A stretch of DNA of 64,000 bases from Amblyomma americanum (GCF_052857255.1 NC_135497.1:184703906-184767905); one strand, 5' to 3'; positions 35,311 through 47,870 are shown, counted from the stretch's first letter. Translations and numbers: made by a program. The notes: generated by a model from the sequence alone, not told the origin.

Positions 35311-35583
35311 TTTTTATAAATATTTATAACTTGTATTTATAACGAATAAGGTAGGCTGTTTAGCTTTCCTTTGTAGCCGCAAGGCTGTGCTTGGTTGGAT
35401 GCCAATAAGTAATTGCTCCCTTGTTTTACCCGGTTAACCCTTGACAGTAGCACGAAGTTGAGCACTGCCCTCGTCTCATCACTTTCCACTCCTGTTCTTC
35501 AGCGGTACCATAATAGTTATTTAGGAAGTATATCTTTTGGATGCATCAACCACGCAGTTAATACATCCACATGTTACTGATAT

Positions 35584-35671
35584 GGGCCGCATGGTGGCGC
35601 AGTGGTTACGGCACTCGGCTGGTGACCCGAAATACGAGGGCTCGATCCCGGCCGCGGCGACCGAATTTCGA
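35584..35671 (+). mobile_element. Ruka-type SINE head, truncated
   Basis: The tRNA-like head has GGTGGCGCAGTGGTTACGGC (A box) and GGCTCGATCCCGG (B box) and breaks off at CGAATTTCGAT. The next base starts the tail of an oppositely oriented SINE. The missing body may have been displaced by that insertion: the sequence at about 35925-35937 (CCGAACCAAACC) could be its distal tail, but that is inference. Confidence 0.75.
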
Positions 35672-35921
35672 TAAACCATAAACCATTGGTTTGGTCCGTG
35701 GGGGTTAACGTCCCAAAGCGACTCAGGCTATGAGGGACGTCGTACTGGAGGGCTCTGAATAATTTCGACCACCTGGTGTTCTTTAAGGGGCACTGACATC
35801 GCGTAGTACACGGGGTATCTAGAATTTCGCCTCCATCGAAATTCAGTCGCCGCGGCCGGGATCGAACCCGCGTCTTTCGAGTCAGCAGCCGAGTGCCATA
35901 GCCACTGAGCCAGCGCGGTGG
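35672..35921 (-). mobile_element. Ruka-type SINE, full length, opposite to the adjacent head
   Basis: On the minus strand this copy has the head CCACCGCGCTGGCTCAGTGG with B box GGTTCGATCCCGG, the TTTCGATGGAGGCGAAATTC segment, the GATGTCAGTGCCCC region and the GACGTTAACCCCCA tail. Together with the plus-strand head at 35584 it forms an inverted repeat of about 85 bp arms whose RNA would fold back. No clean target duplication is visible. Confidence 0.85.
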
Positions 35922-35937
35922 CCCGGACCGAACCAAA

Positions 35938-37430
35938 CCAAACATGTTGTGAATATAGCTTCTGTGAAGTTTTAAGTCGCTAGACGGGTGAGAAATGCGA
36001 AAATGCATTTAAAAAAAAACACGAATGCCTTTGTTTATTTTCTTTTGAGCATGAGTGATTCGCTGGGGCATTAGCACAAAGCAGTACCAGTCCAGCCTTA
36101 TAGTTGTCAGGCGATTGTGTCCTTAAGTTGCTTCCGATTATATTTCACCTTGCCCAAACAGAGGCATGCTTCATGAAACAGCGTGAAAAGGGGTCGAGCT
36201 TCTCTGTAAAGAGTGGTCACTATTGTTTTGAGGCCAAAAATGTAATCGCGCGCAAACGTTCGCTTCTCGCTCACTTACACAATCTGTGCAGCGAATGTAA
36301 AATGAGTACATTTGCTTTATTTCAGTTTTTTTGCCCCGCATTGAATTTGCAGCGCCTATAATGATACGGTAGATAAACGTTAACGAGCCGCCTTTAGCGC
36401 TATGCTACTGACAGCTACTTATTTCGAATTCTCCCCCCCCCCCACCCACCCACCCAAATAAAGAAACGAACATTCAGACACTAAAGCGTCACTGATAGAC
36501 GCAATGCATGAGAGACGATAACGCCATAAAGTTTATGTTCAGCATTCTTAGACAAACAGTGTGCATATGTAAATATTGAAGGTAATGGTCCATTATTCCG
36601 ATGCTTAGCAAAATCTTTCTTTAAATGTTTTTCCATCGCTCGCATCAAGCATTTAGACTGCCATAGAAAACCAATGGGGAAACGTTTTTGACGATAGCAA
36701 CAACCTTAATAGCAAAAAAAAATGAGAGCCTGCCGATAGGAGATCTGTGAATATATTGATTGTTACAGTGAAATCTTACAATGTATGAAAAAAAAAAATG
36801 TTTTCATAAATTCTTTCCCGTTTATAAATGCTTTCGTCCGGACTTGCTAGGTATGTATATTCGCTTGCTCTCGCTTTCCCATGTGGTCCTTAATAACAGA
36901 CTTGCATCTAGCTCAACAACCGCACACTGTGTGGAAGATGTGACAATATAATGGGGATACTCCATCACCCAGAAAGAACGGCGGCGAACGCCGATGGCAA
37001 TTTAGCAGACCAGGTTAAATCCGCTCTAAAACCTATGACCACCGCTACTCACTTCCCCTCAGTAATTCTGACACTGTTGCTCGCTTTCCCACTGCAAAAA
37101 AAAAAAAATGGCGGTGGTTTAGCTCTGGTTAAACCTGGAGTGACGGATAGCTACAGCTGGCTGAGTGGAACTTCGTCACGTGGCCAACCACGTGATCAGC
37201 CACGGCGCCGTGCCGCCGGCAGCTGCTCCGTACCACGTGGCCCACCACGCTGAAGGCTCAAAATGCTACTGTAAACTTCGCTCTGAAATGCAATTTGCTA
37301 ATAATTTCGACTTCGGAGTTATTTTGGAGTTGTATTCTACTTTAAAGCACTTAATCCACCTCATTTGTTATCAGTGGCGGCATTGCCACTGACCCTACTG
37401 AAATAACCAATACACTATATACTTTCTTTA
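35938..37430. other. Intronic stretch with nothing recognised
   Basis: A/T-rich intron. A C-rich tract (CCCCCCCCCCCACCCACCCA type) lies at 36433-36455. No gene, RNA or element ends were recognised. Confidence 0.55.
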
Positions 37431-38913
37431 GTTCTGTTTTCTACGTGATAATGATATGATTCTGTCTTTTAGCCTTTCTACTTGCGCCTTGAAACAGAAA
37501 CATGCGCTGGACCGGACTGTATTCCAAAAGCCCTTTCCTTGCACTTATTCCCTTTGCACATTTCATCTCAATAATTTTTCAAAAATCTCTTTCGACCGGC
37601 ATTCTCCCTTCCTGAAGGAAACTCGCCACTGTACTTCCTATTCATAAATACGGCAACAAGCACGCTCTAATTATAGGCCTATCTCGTTGAAAGCATATAT
37701 TGATGTAAGATCCTAGGGCACATCGTTTATAAACATATAAAATTCGCTGAAACAAGTAACCTTCTAACTAGGGCTCAGCGTGGGCTTCGTAGCTTGTTTA
37801 GTACAGGAACAGTTAACTGAATTTGCGCGTGACATTTTTCTTAATGAAGACGCCAATAACAAAATCGATGTCGTGTCTATTCATTTCTCAAAAGCTTTTG
37901 ACATGGTCATTCGCTCTGAATTGTTGCGCAAACTGAACGTCGGTCTCAATTACCCTCAACTCATTAATGTGATTGCCTATTTCCACTCACACCGTTTCCA
38001 GTGTTTTCGCTTTAGTTCTGTCAATTATTCCGCACCTTATGTACCTTCAGAAGTTCCCCAATGCTCTTTCCTTAGCTCTTTGCCACTTTTACTTCGCACT
38101 AATCATTTGCCTAACCATATAACCTCAAGGATCCGTCTATGTGACGACGACTGTGGCTTATACCACACCGTTAACACTCCTGACGGCCAACTCCGCTTCT
38201 GAATAAGTTTTTGGTATGTTCTGCGACTGGTGTAAGGCCCGATATATCAACATCAATTTCAGCAAATCAGCAAAATAGTTATCACGACTTTCACTAACCG
38301 CTTGCTACTTTCGTGTTACGACTACTCATCACTGCAAAGGGTACATGAATGCAAACATTCTTGGAGCTGTTTTACTCTTAACTTGTCATGGTAAAAAAGT
38401 TTTCCACGCATCGCTTGTATCACAGCTAAATCACTGAAAAAGTTAGGCTACTTGAGGCGCACTGTACGAGGAGCTCCTAAAGAGACCTAATTACTCATGT
38501 ATGAAGTTTTAATCCGCCCTGTTTTTTATTATGCTTGAAATGTCTGGAATCCTTATAAACAATGTGAAATTAATAAAATTCAATCGGTATAGTCCAAGGC
38601 TCTAAGATTGATTTGGCGCCACTATGACTATTATTTTTCACCCTCATCTACTCCGCCCTCCCTGAAAACGTATGCCCGCTCTCATATCGTCGGGAAACTG
38701 AATCTTTGAAAATACTCAACTTATAGTGCACTCTGCTTGCTGCCTTTCAGAAGGTAATCATATTTTGTTTTCGGCCCCATATACAACTAGGAGCCATCAC
38801 AATCTTAATATTCAATCTATTTTTGCACGTGCTAACGCTTTCAAGTATAGCTTCTTTGCGCGTACTGTTGAGAGTTGCAACTCATCACATGGCAAGTCGC
38901 TCATTATCACTTT

Positions 38914-39145
38914 GGTTTGGTTTATGGGGGTTTAACGTCCCAAAGCGACTCAGGCTATGAGAGACGCCGTAGTGAAGGGCTCCGGGAATTTTGACCACCT
39001 GGGGTTCTTTAACGTGCACTGACATCGCACAGTACACGGGCCTCTATAATTTCACCTCCATCGAAATTCGACCGCCGCGGCCGGGATCGAACCCGCGTCT
39101 TTCGGGCCAGCAGCCGAGCGCCATAACCACTCAGCCACCGCGGCG
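38914..39145 (-). mobile_element. Ruka-type SINE nested in the LINE 3' UTR, 15-bp target duplication
   Basis: The minus-strand head GCCGCGGTGGCTGAGTGGTT and B box GGTTCGATCCCGG are intact, followed by the standard body and a CCCCCATAAACCAAACCAAA tail. GCTCATTATCACTTT at 38899-38913 and GCTCATTGTCACTTT at 39146-39160 are the target duplication with one mismatch. Since the target lies inside the Jockey-like copy, the SINE is younger than that LINE. Confidence 0.93.
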
Positions 39146-39330
39146 GCTCATTGTCACTTTCAGATTTCGTGTGTGCAATTGTGTCGTTGTAAGGTGCTGG
39201 TGTATCTTGTGTTATTTTATGTGTATTTCTTATCACTGCCATGTGGTCTTGATGCGTGAAATTTCTTATTGAATTGTACTTTAGGTAACCCACTCTTTCT
39301 ATAGCCCCTGGATGGGGCTGTTGTATTTTC

Positions 39331-39333
39331 AAA

Positions 39334-39380
<47 letters not shown>

Positions 39381-39382
39381 AT
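39331..39382 (+). repeat. (AAAT)n microsatellite, LINE tail
   Basis: About 13 AAAT units directly follow the 3' end of the plus-strand LINE. Jockey/CR1-group elements often end in such short repeats, so this is read as the element's own tail. Confidence 0.9.
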
Positions 39383-39470
39383 TAACCATCGTCCAAGGTG
39401 GGTATACTGTTAATGCCTTCCTGGAACGGCCTCTAACAGAAAGACAGGGAGACAGAAAGTAGAGTGAGGC

Positions 39471-40775
<1,305 letters not shown>

Positions 40776-42800
40776 GCCCTCTTCCTGCCCCACTTCTGTA
40801 AAGACAGTCGCTAGATATTCGGTTCTTACTCCTCCTGCTTCCCCTTGTCTGCCAGTACACTCTGGTGGCTCAGCTTTTCTCGCCCTCTAATAAAGAAAGA
40901 AGAGGTCAGTGGAAAAGCAGTTATGCGACGAATAGACCAAATTATGTTCTTGATTTCATGTAAAAAAAAGAGCATAACCTAAGCTGACGGAGCAGCGCGT
41001 AACTTTGTGAGACTTTCGCTTAGGAGATTTTACACGGCCATTGTACACGCTGCCTTGGTGGCGCTTTCGTGATCATGTACTGAGAAGCGCAAGCAATGCG
41101 AGCGGGATCATATGACGAAAATCAGGAGGTAAATGCAAGAAGACGCTATCAAACCTTACCTGTTTTAAGCATGCGGAGATTCTCAGGTTGTGAAGGCTGT
41201 CAGGTTCAGTATTACATTCAACCGAAACCTACCTTCGTGAAGACCCCAGGATATGTGACTGAAGAACTAATGCATTCCCTTTGTCTGGTTGGCGAACAAA
41301 GTTTTTTTTCTTACTGTCTGATCAGCTGTCAAGGTGTCTCCCAGCTTTAATATTCAAGCCGCCGGTCCACAAGCTGACTTCGAAGAAGATGCCAGCAAAG
41401 CAATTTACTTGATACCGCCAGTTCTTGCAGCTGACATTGTACCGTTTTTGCTGTCTTTTCCAGTGCGCGTTTGATCTCCTGGTAGAAAGACCACCGCCCA
41501 CGCACGGCTGACGACCTATTTGAAAGCGCATGAAAGTAATATTGGGGCGCATAAAAACTGCAAGTAACTTGCTCAAGCCTGCCTGCCTTTTCTTCCATTC
41601 TTTTCGTTAAGACTGAATTCCTCTCACGCTTCCTTGTGCTACGTGAGGGCCATTCTGTCTGAAACGAGGTTGCTTTATAGTTCAAGGACGCAATAAAAGG
41701 CTTGCAAGCAGGATGCGATGCCGAAAAAAAAGGGCAGAACAAAGGTGACACTGCGCATGCAGTGCGTCGTGAATACCGGATGAGAGCATTTCCGATTTAG
41801 CGTGAGCTTCTGACCTGCCGTGAGGTCCGCCCAAGCAAGCAGTAGCAGCAGCAGCTAGCTGGAGGTTAGAGAAGACCCCCAGGGCGAACTGGGAGATGAC
41901 AAAAGCGACCGCAGGAGTAAGTATTCTCTGCTCTAAGAAACGAAGAAGACTGCGGAACTGGCGCTTTATAGACTCCTATAGGGGTATGCGGGTCTGAAAT
42001 AAGAAAGGGCATTGGGGCGCAGCGAAAGAAAAACGTATGGGAAGGAGCGAGGCGCGCTACGGAGCGGTTCGCTATTCATTTCTAACGCGCGCGCCCCGCC
42101 AAGGCAGAGAAACAAAAGCGAGCCGGCCGAGAAAGTCTCAGCTAAGAGGATTATAGCGTCACAAATCCGGCCAGATCCTCGATGAGCCTCGGGCCTGGCC
42201 AATCAAGAGGGCCTCCAGACGCGCGTCGGCCGGAGCAGCCCTCCGGAAGACCACTCCGTCCTTTCGCCCGCGGGACGCCACGCTGAATGGTCCACGTGGA
42301 CGACGACGAAGGGCCAGGCCTGAGAGCCCCGAGAAAGGAGCCACGGGCTCCCCAATCAGTGCTTTACGACGCCCCTCCGTGTCGGCTGCCATTTGTTGGG
42401 TGTTCAAAAATCGCCTCTGACATTTTTGCCGCAGCAGGGCTCTGGCTGTTCAAGTTTTGTATTTTATAGCGATTCTTTCCCCAATTGCTATCGGTCACTG
42501 CCGCGCTTGACGTCACGGTTGACGGCAATGGAAGTCACCGGTTCTGGTAGCACAGCAATGGCGAAGACAGAAAAATGAGCCGGAATTTTTAATGCGAAAG
42601 CATTTCTTGCCTCATGAGGGGCGAGGACACGATGTGTCACGCTTTCACCAATCTAATTCAATCCACAATCCAATCCATAGCCATTCAACAAGCGAAACAA
42701 TAATCCACAATCCAATCCAGAATCCAAGAAGTCATGAACTGTCAATGAACAAAAATAAATGAAACCCGGGCCTGCGGCTTTCGAGACGGCGATGATTCCG
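40776..42800. other. Intronic stretch with nothing recognised
   Basis: Unrecognised intron sequence with a mildly GC-rich patch near 42.0-42.4 kb. At 42660-42720 the phrase CCACAATCCAATCCA occurs twice, 41 bp apart. No domains or RNA genes were seen. Confidence 0.5.
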
Positions 42801-42862
42801 CGGCGCCACTTTTATTTCTTTATTGCGTAGAATTAGTGCCGAAAAGAAAAGTCTAAGCACGC
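42801..42862 (-). repeat. 62-bp direct repeat, 3' copy
   Basis: On the minus strand it runs from GCGTGCTTAGAC through CTTTTCGGCACTAATTC to AAAGTGGCGCCG and contains the AATAAA signal. It matches 47678-47739 without gaps at about 50 of 62 positions. It may be target sequence duplicated on insertion, or one unit of a tandem repeat into which the LINE inserted. Confidence 0.75.
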
Positions 42863-42915
42863 TTACGCCGCAAAACACTAGGCCACCTTACCCTTGCATG
42901 ACACCTCCTTCCAAA

Positions 42916-45900
42916 ACATCAAAAGTCTGGGAGGCACACGCACGCATCCAGATAGGGGAGCCAGTTAGGCGGCTCTTGCAGGACAGCATATACTCCCCGC
43001 ACCAAAGCGCATTGTTCACGAAACAAAGATTTCGACGACCGTGGTGATTCGGCGTGGTGGTCCATCATGCGGCTCTTCCAGAGACTACATAGTCCCAGCA
43101 ACATAAATAGATCATATGGCACAACACAGTTCTTCTCCACAGGCAAAAAAAAACGTATACTTTAGAGTGTGATGTCAATGTCCTTCTTAATTGTTCGCTG
43201 TAAAATGTCCCAGAAGAATATAGCGTCAATGCACAGAATAAAACAATGGTCAATTGTCTCTGGTGTAATGCACAGGCGGAAATTCAGCGTCCATGGCGCA
43301 AGCATCTCCTTAGCATGAAGCCATGCCTTCACAAGCAGCGTGGATGTGTGCAGTTTAAAGAACAATGTTTTTGAGGCAGAAGCAATGCACATTCGCCTAA
43401 CACGTTTTAGAACACTGGCGTAAGGTACTCCAGAAAAGGTTTCTGATACAACGGTACAGGGAATAAATACTCTGTAAGTGCCTGAGTCATCTGCCTTCTG
43501 GAGAGGCTATACAGGTAGTCTAAAGAAAAACGCACAGTGAGGAAATTGAAGGTGTAAGAAACTTTCTTAAGGAATCCCCATAAAGGCCCCTCACGAGTGT
43601 GTCCCGTCGGAGCGAATAGGAAAAGAAAATGAGCACTGAGACGCCTAATAAGCACAGCTGCTAAAAGAGGGGTGGTTTGACGATATGATAAAGAAAAAAC
43701 GCGAAACAAGGTGATGCACGAATAAGTGAACAAGGCCGATTCCACCAGACTCTAGAGAAAGAAATAGCTTATCGTGACGCAAGGGTTCTCATTGGGAACG
43801 CGCCATACGAATGTAGCAAATATTATGTGCACCACCGGCACTTTCTTCCTCGCACAATGGAGAACCTATAACACATAGGGAAGTTTTGCAAATAAAAAAA
43901 TGTTGCAGACTTGAGCCCGAGCAAACACTGACAGTTTCCTACCCATCCAAGCCTGGGTTTGTCGCCTCATGGAGACTATGTGTGAATCCCAGTAGGAGCC
44001 ACTGTTGCGAATTTGGTGAAGAGGAACCCTTAGGTAGTGAAGCGAGCCGCAGTCCCAGCTTATGCCACCATAATGACTTGACGTTGCACCCCAATGACCC
44101 GACCAAAACCCCTTGGATTTATCTAGATTAAGAGGCGCACCTGATACCTCGCAAAACTGTTCAGTCAAATGCAATGCCTCAAGCACATTCTTTTTGTCAG
44201 AACAAAAGAGGGCGACATCATCTGCATAGGCTAAAATCTTAATTTCACATTGTGCCAGGGAGAAACCACGGATAGATGTGCAGTTAATAATACTGAGGCG
44301 AACGGGTCCAAGATAAAGGGCAAACGACACAGGCGATAATGGACAGCCTTGGCGAACCGATAATTTCAAGGGCATAGGTTTGGTTAACTCTTGGTTGAGA
44401 ATTAGCCTTGTATAGGACCACTTATAGCACAGTCTTATGCCCCAAAGCAAAACATCTCCAATATTTGCATGGTCTAAGGCCGCAAACAAGAAATCTTGAC
44501 GAACTTTATCAGAGGCCTTGGCAAGGTGTCTGATTTAGAGCTACTTGTCTGATCTCATCTGATACTGTCTCCACTACTGAACGTGCAATATGAATATGGC
44601 TTTGGATGCATCGGCCTCTGATATCGCAGACGTGATGCGTGCCTATTAAGTGAGCGAAAACTGGCTGCTGACCATTGCAAAGAACCTTTGCAAAAAAGTT
44701 TCTAATCTACATTACAGAGAGAAACTGGACGATATCTCTCAATTGTTTTCAACTGATTTGAATATGTGCTCTTTGGAATTAATATAGTACGCCCAGAATA
44801 GAAAGTGGGTGGCAAAAAACTAACATCGTAAAAAGCCTGGAAAACCTCCATCAAGACAGGCGCTAGGCAAGTGGAAAATGTTTTATAGAACTCGCTAGTA
44901 ATACCATCTGGCCCAGGAGATTTCCGAGCCGTCAGATCAGAAATGGCAGATTGAATTTCGTCCAAAGTGATAGGCCCCTCCACTACAGCACGCTGCTCAT
45001 CGTCAAGTCGGAGCAAGGCTTCGAAGAAGTGACTGTAATCTGATGCCACATTTGTGCCCGCACAACCACCAAACAGCTTCCGATAATAGTCAAAGAAAGC
45101 CTCAGTAATACCAGGACCATCGCTGTATGTGCAACCACCATACTCAATTTCCAATATTTCTTTAGCTAGTGCAGTCTGCCTTTCATTACTCAGGGCCCGA
45201 CGAGATGGTTGCTCATCCAGAAACCTACGGGTCCTAGATCTTATCAAGGCCCCTTTGTATCTTTCTGTTTCAGACTGTTGAAGCTCTGCTTTTACGGCAA
45301 TGATATCTTTTACATAGACACCTGGGCTAATCCCTGTGTATTTGATAATCACGTCCGCTGGCTTCGGTTGTCAGGTATGGCCGCGCTTCCAAGCAAGGAG
45401 CTAGTGCAGTCTGCCTTTCATTACTCAGGGCCCGACGAGATGGTTGCTCATCCAGAAACCTACGTGTCCTAGATCTTATCAAGGCCACTTTGTATTTTTC
45501 GATTTCAAACTGTTGAAGCTCTGCTTTTACGGCAATGATATCTTCTACATAGACACCTGGGCTAATCCTCTCTAACTCATGTAGCTCAATCAAAGTACGG
45601 CCGAGCTCTCGAAGGTGATGTCTCTTCAAAAACGCTATTCTTGCTGAGGCTTCAATAGTAATGTTTTGTTTCTTGTTTAAATAAGTCCCATTTTTGCAAA
45701 ACTGAGAGATCACCGCGTGACCACGTGTCATTCAAGCAAGTAGCTACAGCACGTTTGAAGATTTCATCTGAGAGCAGGCAGCTATTCAGCTTGCACAGCT
45801 TCCATCGAGGATGGCGTATGCGCCGACTGTACCTCTCTATCTGAAGACACCATGCAGTGATCACTGAAGAATATTGGCCGCACACACTAACCAAAAACGC

Positions 45901-46443
45901 TGGATAACATGTCTGCTGAAACGTAAATCCTGTCAAGCCGAGCACTAGAGGAGCACTGAAAATGAGTGAAATGAATGTTATGTCCCTTGTCTTGCCCAAC
46001 ATCCACCAGGTTGTATTTGCATGCCAAATCAGTAAGTAAAGCAGCACTAGGGTCATATCGCTTACTTAACACTGATTGGTCTTCATCCTTACAAACACAA
46101 TTGAAATCACCGAGCAGTATAATTTTACGATCCGTGGACAAATGGTCGACTACTGACAGAAAAAATAGCCTTCTATCATGCTGCTTTACATGGACATAAA
46201 CACAAACAATTCGCCACTGTACACCCGAAATTGCGAGGTCAGAGCAGATAAGTCGCCCGTCATCATCTGTGCTATAAGACACGGCAGTAATTCCCAGTGC
46301 GTTGGCCAGGAATAGCATGCACCCACCTGATAAGCCTCTCGAGTGACTAACGATGACATTGAATTTGACAAAAAAGGCTCGACAGCAGCTTCAGTAGCCT
46401 CATCAGAGGACAGCTTGGTTTCCTGGATGGCTGCTACACTCAT
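42916..46443 (-). pseudogene. Tx1/L1-like ORF2: endonuclease, reverse transcriptase, zinc motif
   Basis: Order on the minus strand: AIQETKLSSDEA (endonuclease Glu) at about 46420; LLGDFNCVCKDED and ARLDRIYVSADM (endonuclease GDFN and final box) at about 46120-45900; a pre-RT helix region; SDLTARKSPGPDGITSEFYK and LIPKS...YRPVSLCN at 44.7-45.0 kb; VRQGCPLSPVSFALYLGP and ILAYADDVALFCSD at 44.2-44.4 kb; CRLCITPETIDHCFILCIDA (zinc motif) and FFWDIL at about 43.2 kb; the last block ends PYLDACVCLPDF near 42919. At least five frameshifts break it, for example near 46318, 45890, 45670 and between 44702 and 44489, and a 170-bp internal duplication interrupts it. It would nick and reverse-transcribe its own RNA if intact. 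Confidence 0.85.
45164..45568 (-). repeat. Internal 170-bp duplication within ORF2
   Basis: Plus-strand 45164-45333 and 45399-45568 are near-identical (offset 235 bp), separated by 65 bp of unrelated sequence. Both encode ISPGVYV[EK]DIIAVKAELQ up to RRALSNERQTALA on the minus strand. The differences between copies are few, so the duplication is either recent or homogenised. Only the 45164 copy leads on into the reverse transcriptase. Confidence 0.9.
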
Positions 46444-46508
46444 ACACCAATTTGTTTAAAAGATTCCGTAACTGATGTTGCCTTCGACGATTACGCAAAC
46501 CCTTAATG

Positions 46509-47678
46509 TTAAGGGTACCGACCTGAAATGCTGTGACGCCCGCCATTTTTGGTGCTTGTCTTATTGAAGGTTATCCCCTGTACTGGGGTGGCCGGCCTGC
46601 AAATTGGCGGCCTGTAGGGCAGACATCGCCCTTCGTTGTGAGATATCGCCCTTCCCAATGCCACCACACCAGGTGCCTTCTGCTCATTGCCATCGACACA
46701 CACCTCATCACCTGCAGGACGCTTCAAAGGTGCGCTGTTGTCCTTCGCCTCTTCTGAGACAGCCAAGGCTTCGGCCCATGAAGCCGAGTGGACCACGTCG
46801 CTCGCAACCGCGCTGACAGCCGACGGGGCACCGAACACACTAGAAGCTGACACTTCAGGCGACACACTGCTGCACTCCGGCGACGAAGGGGCATCGCCGG
46901 TGCAGAAGGCATGTCGCATATTCACTGGCTGAAGCGTCTCCACTGACTCTACAGCAGGGGTGTCCTGCTCTCGTGATCGCTGGGTGACAGATGGCTCCTG
47001 AGCAGCAAGCACAGGGCTCAAAGTAGCAGAGCCGGGCAGACCCGGGTCCGGTGGCTTTGGGTCTGGAGACGGGGGATCCTGTTTGTCCGTACTCGCAGGC
47101 AGACCCTTGCCGTTATTCGGTGCAGAAGCCTTTGGCCCATCTTCTGTTTGGAGCACATGACTCAGTTCACCCGATGCTTCCACAACATCCGACACATTCA
47201 TAATGTGCTCTGACACCACCTCATCCTCTTGTGACCAGTTGCCTTGGCGCAACCTTTCGGCATAACTTATGACACAGTTGTCTACTATGTGCTCGAAGCG
47301 TCGGCACTGGGTGCATCGAGGCGTGCGACACTGACGCCGTACATGGCCCACACGGTTACAACGAAGACGCAGCGGAGGCCTGCCTGGGATCACAACTAAA
47401 GCTTGTACCCCGAAAACGTTGAGCGGGTGAGGAATTGTACTTGCTGACACTCCGTCCTTAAGCGTGAGCGAGATTTCACGGTTCGCTGTTTCTATGTGCT
47501 CCGTTCCGGGGCACCGCCACTTCTCGCGCTCGATAGTTTGTACAGTTCCAAAAGGCTCCAAAGCTTCCACAATCCTCCGGTGCTCCATATAGCGCGGGAG
47601 CGAAAGAAGCTTAATCTCCACGTTTTTGGTGTCCGGGTCAAACACGATACATATCGTGTCCGGGTCGACACGATACAC
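46509..47678 (-). CDS. Tx1/L1-like LINE ORF1 (RNA-binding, zinc-knuckle protein)
   Basis: This is the longest open frame of the window that resembles a known family, 389 codons without a stop. Residues 1-120 look like an RRM-type fold (ICIVFDPDTKNVEIKLLSLP, EALEPFGTVQTIE). Residues about 125-165 carry two CCHC-type knuckles. The first is damaged: RLRCNRVGHVRRQC lacks its first Cys. The second is CTQCRRFEHIVDNC. The remainder is Pro/Ser/Glu-rich linker. ORF1 proteins coat element RNA in the ribonucleoprotein particle. The listed start at 47678 is GTG, and upstream the frame soon meets TGA, so the true start may be lost or lie internally. A ~26-bp duplication (GTATCGTGT...CCCGGACAC) lies at the beginning. 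Confidence 0.8.
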   Translation of the reverse strand: MYRVDPDTICIVFDPDTKNVEIKLLSLPRYMEHRRIVEALEPFGTVQTIEREKWRCPGTEHIETANREISLTLKDGVSASTIPHPLNVFGVQALVVIPGRPPLRLRCNRVGHVRRQCRTPRCTQCRRFEHIVDNCVISYAERLRQGNWSQEDEVVSEHIMNVSDVVEASGELSHVLQTEDGPKASAPNNGKGLPASTDKQDPPSPDPKPPDPGLPGSATLSPVLAAQEPSVTQRSREQDTPAVESVETLQPVNMRHAFCTGDAPSSPECSSVSPEVSASSVFGAPSAVSAVASDVVHSASWAEALAVSEEAKDNSAPLKRPAGDEVCVDGNEQKAPGVVALGRAISHNEGRCLPYRPPICRPATPVQGITFNKTSTKNGGRHSISGRYP

Positions 47679-47739
47679 GGCGCCACTTTTTCATCTGCAT
47701 TGCATGGAAATACTGCCGAAAAGATAAATCTAAGCATGC
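47678..47739 (-). repeat. 62-bp direct repeat, 5' copy
   Basis: On the minus strand it runs from GCATGCTTAGAT through CTTTTCGGCAGTATTTC to AAAGTGGCGCCG, just before ORF1. It matches the 3' copy at 42801-42862. Just outside it the motif GTGGCGCC occurs again (47741-47749 on the plus strand as GGCGCCAC), as if a further unit begins there. Confidence 0.75.
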
Positions 47740-47870
47740 ATGGCGCCACGACGCTTTCTTTTGTTTTCAGCATGGTATTTATCACACGCGTTAATATGCA
47801 GGAAAGAGCTATATACATTATTTACCAGGTAATCAGCCACTAGCCGAGCAAGTTAAAGGAAACACAACAT

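Larger units (their letters stand above)
37430..39382 (+). pseudogene. Jockey/CR1-like LINE 3' part with nested SINE
   Basis: Broken plus-strand frames read as a reverse transcriptase. Around 37.62 kb there is IHKYGNKHALNYRPISL. The frame at 37780-38202 has VVSIHFSKAFDMVIRSELLR (degraded D-FSKAFD motif), then VPQCSFLSS and RIRLCDDDCGLYH, where the catalytic F/YADD has become LCDDD. Downstream are thumb-like pieces to about 38.9 kb. The element ends TTGTATTTTC followed by (AAAT)n. Many stops and frameshifts make it dead, and the endonuclease is missing, so it is 5'-truncated. A SINE at 38914-39145 interrupts its 3' UTR. Confidence 0.75.
42801..47739 (-). mobile_element. Tx1/L1-like LINE, almost complete but inactive, flanked by 62-bp direct repeats
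   Basis: The element reads right to left: ORF1 with zinc knuckles (47678-46509), ORF2 with endonuclease, reverse transcriptase and a C-terminal zinc motif (46443-42916), and a 3' end with AATAAA at about 42820. GCPLSPV...LYL.P after the palm and a zf-RVT-type tail place it in the Tx1/L1 group. At both ends lies a 62-bp sequence (47678-47739 and 42801-42862) with about 50 identical positions. Several frameshifts in ORF2 mean it cannot move. It is oriented with the cyclase gene. Confidence 0.82.

Noticed and set aside
45164..45568. Duplication in ORF2 as two separate LINE copies
   Set aside because: The flanks outside the 170-bp units continue one single ORF2, so this is an internal duplication.
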